Shown here in pieces: positions 8,554 through 16,070 of a stretch of 46,521 bases of DNA. The stretch covers positions 1-46,521 of IMG/VR virus record IMGVR_UViG_3300023179_005629; one strand, given 5' to 3'. Position numbers and translations under genes: made by a program. The notes beneath the pieces are model-generated. The model made no database searches and had not been told where the DNA came from. It was given only the letters and a program-made list of their open reading frames with translations. Positions within the stretch are counted from its first letter, which is position 1, and the number at the start of each line of letters is the position of its first letter. Source of the stretch: a virus.

Positions 8554-10089
8554 ATGGCTATTTCGTTATTTGGTTTTACTATTTCTAGAAATGAAATAAA
8601 TGATTTAGGCACAAAGGCGCAATCTTTTATAGCGCCACAAACTGATGATGGTGCAGCAACCGTTTCCGGTGCAGGTTATTACGGCACTTATGTGGATTTA
8701 GATGCTTCATCTAAATCTGAAGCGGAGCTTATTACTAGATATAGAGAAGCTGCTATGTATGCTGATGCTTCTACTGCTATTGATGAGATTGTAACTGAAG
8801 CTATTGCTGCTATAGATAACGAAGAGGCTGTAAGTATTAATTTAGATGATACTAATTTGCCTGATAATATAAAAGATACTATTAAAAAAGAATTTAATCA
8901 AATTTTAAATTTACTGAATTTTAGTTCTAAAGGATATGATATTTTTAGACAATGGTATGTAGATGGAAGAATTTATTATCAAAAAGTTATAGATGTTACT
9001 AATCCAAAACGAGGAGTAATAGAGCTTAGAAACATTGATCCTAGAAAAATTCGTAAAATGAGAAAAATTGAAAAAGTGAAGGATCAAAAAACAGGTGCTG
9101 ATTTAATAAAATCTGTAGAAGAATTTTTTATTTACAATGAAAAAGGAATTAATTACAATCCTCAGTATTCAATGTCTACAACTACTAATCAAGGATTGAA
9201 ATTAGCAGCAGATTCTATAGTGTTTGTTTCTTCGGGAATGATGGATTTAGAAAAAAATGTAGTTTTAAGTTATTTGCATAAGGCAATAAAGCCTATTAAT
9301 CAACTTAAAATGATGGAAGATGCTTTAGTAATTTATAGATTATCTAGAGCTCCAGAAAGAAGAATATTTTATATAGACGTAGGCAATTTACCTAAGATAA
9401 AAGCTGAGCAGTATTTGAAAGATGTTATGGCAAGATATAGAAATAAAATTGTATATGATTCAAATACTGGTGAAATAAGAGATGACAGAAAATTTATGTC
9501 TATGCTCGAAGATTTTTGGTTACCACGTAGAGAAGGTGGACGAGGTACAGAAATTACTACGTTACCGGGTGGTGAAAATTTGGGTCAAATTGAGGATATA
9601 AACTATTTTCAACAAAAAGTTTATCAATCTTTAAATGTGCCAATTTCTAGAATGCAACCACAAAATGGCCTTCAGTTTGGTAGAGCTGAAGAAATTACTA
9701 GAGACGAATTGAAGTTTGCCAAATTTGTAGCAAGACTTCGTAAAAAGTTTAATGAGATATTTTTAGATGTTCTAAGAACTAATTTGATTTTAAGGGGCGT
9801 GATAACTGATGCTGATTGGAATATAATCAGCGAAAAAATTCAAATTAGATACGCACAAGATCAGTATTTTTATGAAATGAAGGAAGCGGAGAATCTTAGA
9901 AATAGAATAGATATTTTAACCACATTACAACCTTTTATTGGTACATTTTTTAGTAAACAATATGTGATGAAAAACATTCTAAGAATGACAGATGAGGATA
10001 TAGAAAGAATACAGGGCGAAATTCAACAGGAAGAACCACCGAATCAACCTAGTAATGATACAAATAATTTAGGGGTAAATAATGGATAG
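8554..10089 (+). CDS. 20: Portal protein gp20
   Basis: A 511-residue portal (T4 gp20 is 524). The dodecameric portal nucleates the prohead and is the DNA channel for the terminase. Family features visible: the N-terminal AISLFGFTISR opening, DASTAIDEIVTEAIAAID, ELRNIDPRKIRKMRKIEKV, FVSSGMMDLEKNVVLSYLHKAIKPINQLKMMEDALVIYRLSRAPERRIFYIDVGNLPK and the highly conserved REGGRGTEITTLPGGENLGQIEDINYFQQK. It lies between the tube and prohead core genes. Its last bases overlap the ATG of the next small gene. Confidence 0.95.
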   Translation: MAISLFGFTISRNEINDLGTKAQSFIAPQTDDGAATVSGAGYYGTYVDLDASSKSEAELITRYREAAMYADASTAIDEIVTEAIAAIDNEEAVSINLDDTNLPDNIKDTIKKEFNQILNLLNFSSKGYDIFRQWYVDGRIYYQKVIDVTNPKRGVIELRNIDPRKIRKMRKIEKVKDQKTGADLIKSVEEFFIYNEKGINYNPQYSMSTTTNQGLKLAADSIVFVSSGMMDLEKNVVLSYLHKAIKPINQLKMMEDALVIYRLSRAPERRIFYIDVGNLPKIKAEQYLKDVMARYRNKIVYDSNTGEIRDDRKFMSMLEDFWLPRREGGRGTEITTLPGGENLGQIEDINYFQQKVYQSLNVPISRMQPQNGLQFGRAEEITRDELKFAKFVARLRKKFNEIFLDVLRTNLILRGVITDADWNIISEKIQIRYAQDQYFYEMKEAENLRNRIDILTTLQPFIGTFFSKQYVMKNILRMTDEDIERIQGEIQQEEPPNQPSNDTNNLGVNNG

Positions 10090-10255
10090 TCATGATGCAA
10101 TAAGACACATGGTAAATGATATTCTTACAGATAATTCTGCAGATGCAATTGAAAAATTTAATTCATTAATGGCAACTAGAGTAAGTGATTCTATTGATAT
10201 TAAAAAACAAGAATTAGCTACTACTTTATATAGCAAATCACAGGAAGAAGAATGA
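10082..10255 (+). CDS. 67: Short prohead core protein, gp67-like
   Basis: This 57-residue reading frame is easily missed because of its size. It starts at ATG 10082 inside the last codons of the portal gene and stops with TGA 10253-10255, overlapping the next ATG by four bases. The product is polar and probably helical: it begins MDSHDAIRHMVNDILTDN and ends LYSKSQEEE. In T4 and its marine relatives a short, highly charged prohead core protein (gp67) follows gp20, so synteny and composition suggest the same role in scaffold assembly. Without the gene the region between portal and the following ORF would be empty. The sequence itself is too short for a firm family call. Confidence 0.65.
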   Translation: MDSHDAIRHMVNDILTDNSADAIEKFNSLMATRVSDSIDIKKQELATTLYSKSQEEE

Positions 10256-10443
10256 AAACCTTCGATACTTTAAGAGAAGAAGCATTACTGGAAAAATTAA
10301 AAGCTTCTGATCCAACCGGCGAATGGATACATGATTTTGTTCATAGTAAAAATCCAAAATTTGCTGATAAAAGTAAAAAGGAAAGAATTCGTATGGCTCT
10401 AGGTGCTAAGTACGCTGCTATGCGTAACAGCGAAGGAAAATAA
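10252..10443 (+). CDS. Small basic conserved hypothetical in prohead operon
   Basis: A 63-residue lysine-rich protein overlapping the preceding gene by ATGA. It starts MKTFDTLREEALLEKLK and contains DPTGEWIHDFVHSKNPKFADKSKKERIRMALGAKYAAM. The motif VHS-x-NPKFAxKSKxxRxxMALxAxY recurs in small T4-like phage proteins of unknown function (from memory). Its place between the gp67-like gene and the protease gene suggests a link to head assembly, but no enzymatic or binding motif is visible. Function unknown. Confidence 0.65.
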   Translation: MKTFDTLREEALLEKLKASDPTGEWIHDFVHSKNPKFADKSKKERIRMALGAKYAAMRNSEGK

Positions 10444-10851
10444 ATGCCTATTACTAAAACCATACTTAAAAAAGTAAGACAACAAGCAATAGTAAAGTTC
10501 GTTGGAGACGGTTCTTCTAATGTTGACTTAGTTGCTGATTTAAAATTGCCTGACGAAACAGTTAGCAACGTTTCTACTGTACAAGTAAATATAAATTCTA
10601 TAATTTTTAGTAGTGGTAGTACTGTTGCCCCATTAGCTGTTAATAGAAGCGGATCAAATGTTATTTTACTTTGGGGCAATGATAATTGGTCGTACTCACA
10701 AATGATGGGATTTGTTGATAATCAGAGTAATAATGCTAATTTAGTTGTCACAATTCCTGCCCCAGGTGGTACAGTATATTTAGGTTTAACCAAAGCAGCA
10801 GGATTTACCGAACCGAATAACCAAGCTCTTAAAGACTATCAGAAAATTTAA
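10444..10851 (+). CDS. Hypothetical beta-rich protein, possibly virion-associated
   Basis: A 135-residue protein whose ATG follows directly after the TAA of the previous gene; it ends one base before the protease gene. After a basic N-terminus (MPITKTILKKVRQQAIVKF) the sequence alternates hydrophobic and polar residues and is rich in Val, Asn, Ser and Gly (NVILLWGNDNWSYSQMMGFVDNQSNN), which suggests a beta-sandwich. Small proteins of this sort in capsid operons can be decoration or accessory virion proteins. That is inference from position only; I do not recognise the family well. Confidence 0.6.
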   Translation: MPITKTILKKVRQQAIVKFVGDGSSNVDLVADLKLPDETVSNVSTVQVNINSIIFSSGSTVAPLAVNRSGSNVILLWGNDNWSYSQMMGFVDNQSNNANLVVTIPAPGGTVYLGLTKAAGFTEPNNQALKDYQKI

Positions 10852-10852
10852 A

Positions 10853-11503
10853 ATGAAACTTATCACAGAAGTTACACAAGATTTAAATTATTTAACTGAA
10901 GAAGTTAATGGCAAGCAAAATGTCTATATTGAAGGCATTTATATGCAAGCCAATAAACAAAATAGAAATGGTAGAATATATCCAAAGAATGTGATGGAAA
11001 AAGAACTTGAGAGATACCAATCTCTTATTAAGGATAAACGATCTTTAGGTGAGCTTGGGCATCCACCAAATCCAACTATTAATTTAAATCAAGTTTCTCA
11101 TCTTATAACAGAATTAAAATTTGATGGCGATAATGTTGTGGGAAGAGCTAAAATATTAGATACACCATTTGGAAAAATTGCTAAAAATTTTATAGAAGAG
11201 GGTGTTCGTTTAGGAGTTTCATCTAGAGGGTTGGGATCATTAAAGGAAAAGAATGGTGTTATGGAAGTACAAGATGATTTTCATTTAGCTACTATAGATA
11301 TTGTAGCTGATCCATCAGCACCAGATGCTTTTGTACAAGGTATTATGGAAAATGTTGATTGGATTTGTGAAAATGGCGTATGGAAATCTAGACAAATAGA
11401 AGAAACCAAAAAGCAAATTAAAGAAACAAAATCCAAAAATTTAGATAGTGTTAAAATAGAACTTTTTGAGAAGTTTGTTTCAATATTGTCTAGGCAACCA
11501 TAA
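10853..11503 (+). CDS. 21: Prohead core protease gp21
   Basis: A 216-residue serine protease of the T4 gp21 type (about 212 residues in T4). It starts MKLITEVTQDLNYLTEE and shows the conserved NRNGRIYPKNVMEKE, the catalytic His region GELGHPPNPTINLNQVSH and the catalytic Ser region GVSSRGLGS, followed by DDFHLATIDIVADPSAPDAFV. In T4 this enzyme cleaves scaffold and capsid precursors at (I/L)-x-E sites during maturation and then degrades itself. It lies immediately upstream of the scaffold and capsid genes, as expected. The C-terminal tail is lysine-rich and probably autoproteolysed. Confidence 0.93.
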   Translation: MKLITEVTQDLNYLTEEVNGKQNVYIEGIYMQANKQNRNGRIYPKNVMEKELERYQSLIKDKRSLGELGHPPNPTINLNQVSHLITELKFDGDNVVGRAKILDTPFGKIAKNFIEEGVRLGVSSRGLGSLKEKNGVMEVQDDFHLATIDIVADPSAPDAFVQGIMENVDWICENGVWKSRQIEETKKQIKETKSKNLDSVKIELFEKFVSILSRQP

Positions 11504-11504
11504 T

Positions 11505-11512
11505 TATAAATA
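11505..11512 (+). promoter_or_regulatory. T4-type late promoter upstream of scaffold gp22
   Basis: An exact TATAAATA octamer in the 41-base gap between the protease stop and the gp22 ATG (11545). It is followed by the ribosome site TTTAGGAGACAAG, so the scaffold and probably the major capsid gene can be expressed at high late levels. Confidence 0.85.
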
Positions 11513-11544
11513 ATTGAGTAAAATTCCATTTAGGAGACAAGTAA

Positions 11545-12678
11545 ATGTCAGTAGAAAGCAAAATAAAAGAATTGCTTGGTCGTGTAGAGGCTAAAGCAAC
11601 TCTTGACGAAGCTGATAAAATGGGTGCAGATACCGTTAATAAGGATTCCACCTTGAAACCTGCTAATTCAGGAGATGTAGTGAATCCTATGCAAGGATCT
11701 TCAGAAAAAGCATCATTTGAAATAAGAGATGGTGAAGAGGATGAGAATCAAGGAGCTAAAGTATCAGCTTCCACTCCTAGATCTACACCGCCGACAGGAC
11801 GAGGTCCTGGGGCCACCCCAAATTATTCAACTGTTGGTGACATGACAGCTTCCGCAACAGGTAAAAATCCAACCGGTAATAAACCAATGGATGAGGAAAC
11901 TGATGATGAGAGTATAGAGTATGGGGAAAATACAGAAATTGAACAGATAGATTTGTCACCTATTTTTGGCACAGATTTATCTGAGGAATTTAAACAGAAA
12001 GCTACAGCAATTTTTGAAGCAGCAGTTATTGCTCGTGTTAATCATGAAATGGACAAAGTTACACAGTCTTTAGAAGAAAAATACGAGGAAGACTTTGCTG
12101 AGCTTAGAGAAGGTATGGTGGAAAAAATTGACTCATATTTAAATTATGTAGTTGAGCAATGGATGCAAGAAAATGAACTTGCATTAGAGTCTGGACTTCG
12201 TACAGAAATTGCAGAAGATTTTATTTTTGGACTTAAAAATCTATTCAAGGAACATTACGTAGAAGTTCCTGAAGAAAGATATGATGTTATTGGTGAGTTA
12301 CAAGCTAAAGCAGAAGAATTGGATCAAAAGCTAAATGAAGCAATCAATACTAATATAGAGTTAAATAGCGAAATTGCAGAATTAAAACGCAAATCTATTC
12401 TAGAAGGCTTGTCTAAAGATTTGGCAGATACCGAGGTAGCTAAATTGCAAAGGTTGGTAGAAGGTATTTCTTTCGATGATGAGATAATGTTTTCAGAGAA
12501 AGTAAATGTTATTAAGGAAAACTATTTCCCCAAGAATAAACCTATAGTAACAAATGCAACAACAAGTCAAACTTTAGTTGAGGATGCATCTGAAGCTACA
12601 TCTAGTTTAATACAAACACCAAGCACAGTAGCGGCATATGCCCAGGCACTTTCTAGAACCGTAAAACGTGCTATTTAA
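11545..12678 (+). CDS. 22: Prohead core scaffold protein gp22
   Basis: A 377-residue scaffold protein between gp21 and gp23, as in T4 (269 residues in T4; marine relatives are longer). It begins MSVESKIKELLGRVEAKATLDEAD, followed by a low-complexity Pro/Gly/Ser/Thr region (about 50-130). A long acidic helical part follows, with coiled-coil character around 225-300 (ELQAKAEELDQKLNEAI, ELNSEIAELKRK). The C-terminus (SRTVKRAI) is basic, a feature of scaffolds that contact the capsid shell. It should form the inner core around which gp23 assembles and then be degraded by gp21. Confidence 0.9.
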   Translation: MSVESKIKELLGRVEAKATLDEADKMGADTVNKDSTLKPANSGDVVNPMQGSSEKASFEIRDGEEDENQGAKVSASTPRSTPPTGRGPGATPNYSTVGDMTASATGKNPTGNKPMDEETDDESIEYGENTEIEQIDLSPIFGTDLSEEFKQKATAIFEAAVIARVNHEMDKVTQSLEEKYEEDFAELREGMVEKIDSYLNYVVEQWMQENELALESGLRTEIAEDFIFGLKNLFKEHYVEVPEERYDVIGELQAKAEELDQKLNEAINTNIELNSEIAELKRKSILEGLSKDLADTEVAKLQRLVEGISFDDEIMFSEKVNVIKENYFPKNKPIVTNATTSQTLVEDASEATSSLIQTPSTVAAYAQALSRTVKRAI

Positions 12679-12709
12679 CATTAAAAGGTTTTGTTCATAG
12701 GAGAACACA

Positions 12710-14011
12710 ATGTTTTTATCAGAAAATTTACAACAAAAATGGTCAGCTATTCTGGATCATCCAGAGCTCCCACAAATTAAAGATGCTTATAAGAGAGCAG
12801 TTACTTCTGTTCTTTTGGAAAATCAAGAAAAGGCTTTACGTGAAGAGCGTCAAGCACTTTTTGAAACACCAACAAATAACATCGGTCAGGATACTGCAGC
12901 AATACAAAAGTATGATCCAATTATGATTGGGCTTGTGCGCCGTGCTATGCCCAATCTAATGGCATATGATATCTGCGGTGTTCAGCCAATGACAGGCCCC
13001 ACAGGTTTAATTTTTGCAATGCGTTCAATTTATGGTGGTTCAGGCGATACTCGTTCAAATACGACTACTCGTGTTGAAGCTTTATACAATGAGGCAGATA
13101 CAGATTGGTCGGGTGCTGGTACTCACTCTGGCGCTATTGCTAATATTTTAGCTACTGGTTCTTATACAACTGGTACAGCAAATACTTTAGCTGCTGTTGA
13201 AGCCGCAAATGATTTTGCTGAAATGTCTTTCAGTATTGATAAAACGACAGTAACTGCCAAATCACGTGCATTGAAAGCTGAGTACACTGTTGAATTAGCA
13301 CAGGACTTGAAAGCAATTCATGGTCTTGATGCTGAGGCAGAACTATCAAACATTCTTTCTCAAGAATTTATGTTTGAAATCAATAGAGAAATTGTTCGCT
13401 TGATTTATAAAGTCGCAAAGCAAGGTTCCCCGGCTACGGCATCAGCAGGCACATTTGATCTAGATGTTGATTCAAATGGACGTTGGTCAGTAGAGCGTTT
13501 CAAAGGTCTTCTATTTAATATCGAACGTGATGCTAATCATATTGCTCAAGATACTCGTAGAGGAAAGGGTAATTTTATTGTATGCTCAGCAGATGTTGCT
13601 TCTGCATTAGCGATGTCTGGTGTTCTTGATTATGCCCCAGCTCTAGCTTCTAACGCAAGCTTGAATGTTGATGATACAGGAAATACTTTTGCAGGTGTTT
13701 TAAATGGTCGTTATCGTGTTTATATCGATCCATATACAGGCAACTTGGGCGCAACAAATCAGTTTTATTTGGTAGGCTATAAAGGTGCTAGTCCTTATGA
13801 TGCTGGTCTGTTCTATTGTCCATATGTTCCATTACAGATGGTTCGTGCAATTGATCCTAACAGCTTTCAGCCTAAAATTGGCTTTAAGACACGTTATGGT
13901 TTAATTGCTAATCCGTATGTTGTTACTTCTGCGGGTGCAAATGATGCAGATACGTTCACAGCAGATCGTAATCAGTATTATCGCAAAACTCGTGTAGTAA
14001 ATTTGATGTAA
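12710..14011 (+). CDS. 23: Major capsid protein gp23
   Basis: A 433-residue HK97-fold capsid protein in the T4 position after the scaffold. The N-terminus MFLSENLQQKWSAILDHPELPQI is typical. A plausible gp21 cleavage site follows LFE at about residue 52 (consensus I/L-x-E), before TPTNNIGQDTAAIQKYDPIMIGLVRRAMPNLMAYDICGVQPMTGPTG, a strongly conserved block. The C-terminal part keeps FQPKIGFKTRYGLIANPYV. It uses more CGT and GGT codons than its neighbours, as expected for the most abundant phage protein. A strong ribosome site (CATAGGAGAACACA) precedes it and a rho-independent terminator follows it. Confidence 0.96.
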   Translation: MFLSENLQQKWSAILDHPELPQIKDAYKRAVTSVLLENQEKALREERQALFETPTNNIGQDTAAIQKYDPIMIGLVRRAMPNLMAYDICGVQPMTGPTGLIFAMRSIYGGSGDTRSNTTTRVEALYNEADTDWSGAGTHSGAIANILATGSYTTGTANTLAAVEAANDFAEMSFSIDKTTVTAKSRALKAEYTVELAQDLKAIHGLDAEAELSNILSQEFMFEINREIVRLIYKVAKQGSPATASAGTFDLDVDSNGRWSVERFKGLLFNIERDANHIAQDTRRGKGNFIVCSADVASALAMSGVLDYAPALASNASLNVDDTGNTFAGVLNGRYRVYIDPYTGNLGATNQFYLVGYKGASPYDAGLFYCPYVPLQMVRAIDPNSFQPKIGFKTRYGLIANPYVVTSAGANDADTFTADRNQYYRKTRVVNLM

Positions 14012-14038
14012 TAATTAAACCGACGCAGATCGGGATTA

Positions 14039-14061
14039 GGGGGAGTTTATCCCCCTTTTTT
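14039..14061 (+). terminator. Rho-independent terminator after gp23
   Basis: Perfect stem GGGGGA / TCCCCC with a five-base loop GTTTA, followed by a run of six T. It lies 28 bases after the gp23 stop and just before the next late promoter, so it should end the capsid transcript. Confidence 0.92.
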
Positions 14062-14066
14062 GTCTT

Positions 14067-14074
14067 TATAAATA
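14067..14074 (+). promoter_or_regulatory. T4-type late promoter upstream of second tube-fold gene
   Basis: Exact TATAAATA, six bases after the T-run of the gp23 terminator and 16 bases before the next ATG (14090). It restarts late transcription after the terminator. The short leader leaves room for only a weak ribosome site (AGAGGATAAAA). Confidence 0.85.
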
Positions 14075-14089
14075 ATGTAGAGGATAAAA

Positions 14090-14674
14090 ATGTATACTGC
14101 CAATATTAATCTTGTAAGGTCTTCTTATACATTAAATAGACCTACTACTTATGACTTTTTAAGGCCAAATGCTTTTAGATTTACTATAAAGGATTTGCCT
14201 AATACATCATATACGTGTCAATCCGCAAATTTGCCCTCTATCGCATTAGGTTTTGCTACTCAACTCACTCCATTTATAGATATACCCATTATAGGCGATA
14301 AATTACAATTTGGAGATTTTACCATAAGATTTTTAATAACAGAGGATATGTCAAATTACTTAGAATTATATACTTGGTTAGTTGCTTTAGGATTTCCACA
14401 AAATCATGCACAATTTTCCAATTTTGTAATGAAAAAAAGTAATAGATTTCCTTTTGTTACAGATAAATCGGGTAAAGTATCAGCTTTGGCATACTCAGAT
14501 GGAACTTTAACTATTTTGGACTCGACAAACAATCCTAAAACAAATATAATATTTAAAGAGTTATTCCCAATCTCATTGGAAGCATTAGATTTTGAAGTAG
14601 CATCGCAGACAGTAGAATATTTCACAGCAATAGCAGCATTCAAATTTAAATTATTTGAAGTAGAACAACTTTAA
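14090..14674 (+). CDS. Second tail-tube-fold structural protein (gp19-like paralogue)
   Basis: A 194-residue protein with the tube-fold hallmarks: RPTTYDFLRPNAFRFTIKDLPNTSYTCQSANLPSIALG near the N-terminus, IPIIGDKLQFGDFTIRFLITEDMSNYLELYTWL in the middle and a C-terminal strand pair. Compared with gp19 at 7969 it shares the order RPNxFxxxI / CQxAxLP / GDxxFxxxT rather than close identity. In T4 the tube fold is reused in gp48, gp54 and the tail terminator gp3, so this could be a tail-completion or baseplate-tube protein. Its own late promoter supports a virion role. The exact T4 counterpart cannot be fixed by eye. Confidence 0.7.
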   Translation: MYTANINLVRSSYTLNRPTTYDFLRPNAFRFTIKDLPNTSYTCQSANLPSIALGFATQLTPFIDIPIIGDKLQFGDFTIRFLITEDMSNYLELYTWLVALGFPQNHAQFSNFVMKKSNRFPFVTDKSGKVSALAYSDGTLTILDSTNNPKTNIIFKELFPISLEALDFEVASQTVEYFTAIAAFKFKLFEVEQL

Positions 14675-14689
14675 TTTTTTGGAGTTATC

Positions 14690-15565
14690 ATGGCAATAAA
14701 ATTGGATCCAACGGTCATTAAACCACCTACACTTAAAATAAATACACCTACGCCGCGGCCTGAGAATACTGGGCGCCTTGAGATAAAAATTGATGATCTT
14801 CGGAAGGAAAGAATTTTCGTTGCCACTCCCTGCTACGGGGGAATGTTAAATGAGGCATATTTTCGTTCAGTAATCAAACTGCTCACATTTTGTAATCAAC
14901 ATCAGATTCCATTAGCATTTGGTACTATTGCTAATGAATCATTGGTAACTAGGGCTCGTAATGTATTACTTGCATACTTTTTGCAAAGTAATTTTACAAG
15001 ATTGATGTTTATTGATGCAGATATTGAGTTTCAGGTTGAGGATGTATTAAAGCTTATTGCTCATAATAAAGAAATTGTAGTTGGTGCTTATCCGAAAAAA
15101 GGTGTTAATTGGGATCGCATTCGAGATTCTGTTAAAACTGAACAGGGGACACTATCAGCAAATCAAGTGGCTGCGTTCGGTTCCGATTATGCTATTAATT
15201 TTAAATTTGTTAATAGAGAACTTAAACAAATTGCAATTGAAAATGGTTTAATAAAATTACATGATGGGGCCACAGGGTTTATGATGATTAAACGAGAAGC
15301 TATTGATAAAATGATTGCTGCTTATCCGGAATTTAAATATAACAATGATTTAAACACTGGAGCAGAATTGCAAGATTTTTTCTATGCAATGTTTGATACA
15401 AGCATTGATCCGAAGGATAAAAGATATTTGTCTGAAGATTATACTTTTAGCCGCAGATGGCAAGCTATTGGTGGGGATATTTGGCTTGATCCGACAATCT
15501 CTTTGAATCATTATGGTACTTTTAATTTTATGGGAAATCCTGCGCAGATTATTCAGATTCAATAA
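14690..15565 (+). CDS. GT-A family glycosyltransferase
   Basis: A 291-residue protein with a proline-rich N-terminal tail (about 1-38) and a GT-A type catalytic domain: RIFVATPCYGGMLNEAYFRS, then NESLVTRARNVLLAYFL, the metal/nucleotide motif FIDADIEF (DAD about 109-111) and the later GATGFMMIKREAID and SEDYTFSRRWQAIGGDIWLDP. The latter resemble acceptor-side motifs of GT2/Anp1-like transferases. Genes of this kind occur between the capsid and uvsY in many marine T4-like phages. The acceptor is not known; virion protein, DNA or cell surface are all possible. It lies on the same late transcript as the tube-fold gene 15 bases upstream. Confidence 0.75.
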   Translation: MAIKLDPTVIKPPTLKINTPTPRPENTGRLEIKIDDLRKERIFVATPCYGGMLNEAYFRSVIKLLTFCNQHQIPLAFGTIANESLVTRARNVLLAYFLQSNFTRLMFIDADIEFQVEDVLKLIAHNKEIVVGAYPKKGVNWDRIRDSVKTEQGTLSANQVAAFGSDYAINFKFVNRELKQIAIENGLIKLHDGATGFMMIKREAIDKMIAAYPEFKYNNDLNTGAELQDFFYAMFDTSIDPKDKRYLSEDYTFSRRWQAIGGDIWLDPTISLNHYGTFNFMGNPAQIIQIQ

Positions 15566-15623
15566 TATAATTAGTTTTTCCTGTAAAAGTAAAATTTAAT
15601 AGTTATTATGTTAAAGAAAAAAG

Positions 15624-16064
15624 ATGAAATTAACTGAACTCCAGGAAATGTGGACCGAAGATTGCAAAATAGATGAAACTAATTTAGGAAGAGAATCTGT
15701 TCGTACTCCTATTTTACATGCTAAATATATTAATTTTCTTTCTTCTACTAGACTAAATTTAAGAAAAGCAGAGTCAGATTATTTAAATTGTAGAAGAAAG
15801 AAATACAGATATTACAGGGGCGAAATGTCCAAAATAGAATTAGAAGAAGAAGGTTGGTCTCAATGGCAGGGTACGAAACCTCTTAAAAATGAGATCGATG
15901 AGTTTCTTCAGGGGGATTCTGATCTCATTTCTTTACAAGATAAAATTGAATACTTTAAAACTGTGCTTTATCAATTAGAAGGAATTATACGATCACTTAA
16001 TGGTAGAACTTGGGATATAAAGAATACTATTGAATTTATGAAATTCACTAATGGTTTAATATAA
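15624..16064 (+). CDS. uvsY: Recombination mediator UvsY
   Basis: A 146-residue protein (T4 UvsY 137) immediately upstream of uvsW, as in T4. Family knowledge: UvsY loads the UvsX recombinase onto gp32-coated single-stranded DNA. The sequence shows the characteristic LQEMWTEDCKIDETNL start, an RxPILHAKYINFLSSTRLNLRKAE segment aligning with the T4 LYSKWLNKHSSIKKEMLRIEA region, and a C-terminal helix (SLNGRTWDIKNTIEFMKF). The 58-base gap before it holds a TATAAT at 15566-15571 but no good -35 box, so an early or middle promoter there is only possible. Confidence 0.88.
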   Translation: MKLTELQEMWTEDCKIDETNLGRESVRTPILHAKYINFLSSTRLNLRKAESDYLNCRRKKYRYYRGEMSKIELEEEGWSQWQGTKPLKNEIDEFLQGDSDLISLQDKIEYFKTVLYQLEGIIRSLNGRTWDIKNTIEFMKFTNGLI

Positions 16065-16070
16065 ACTAAT

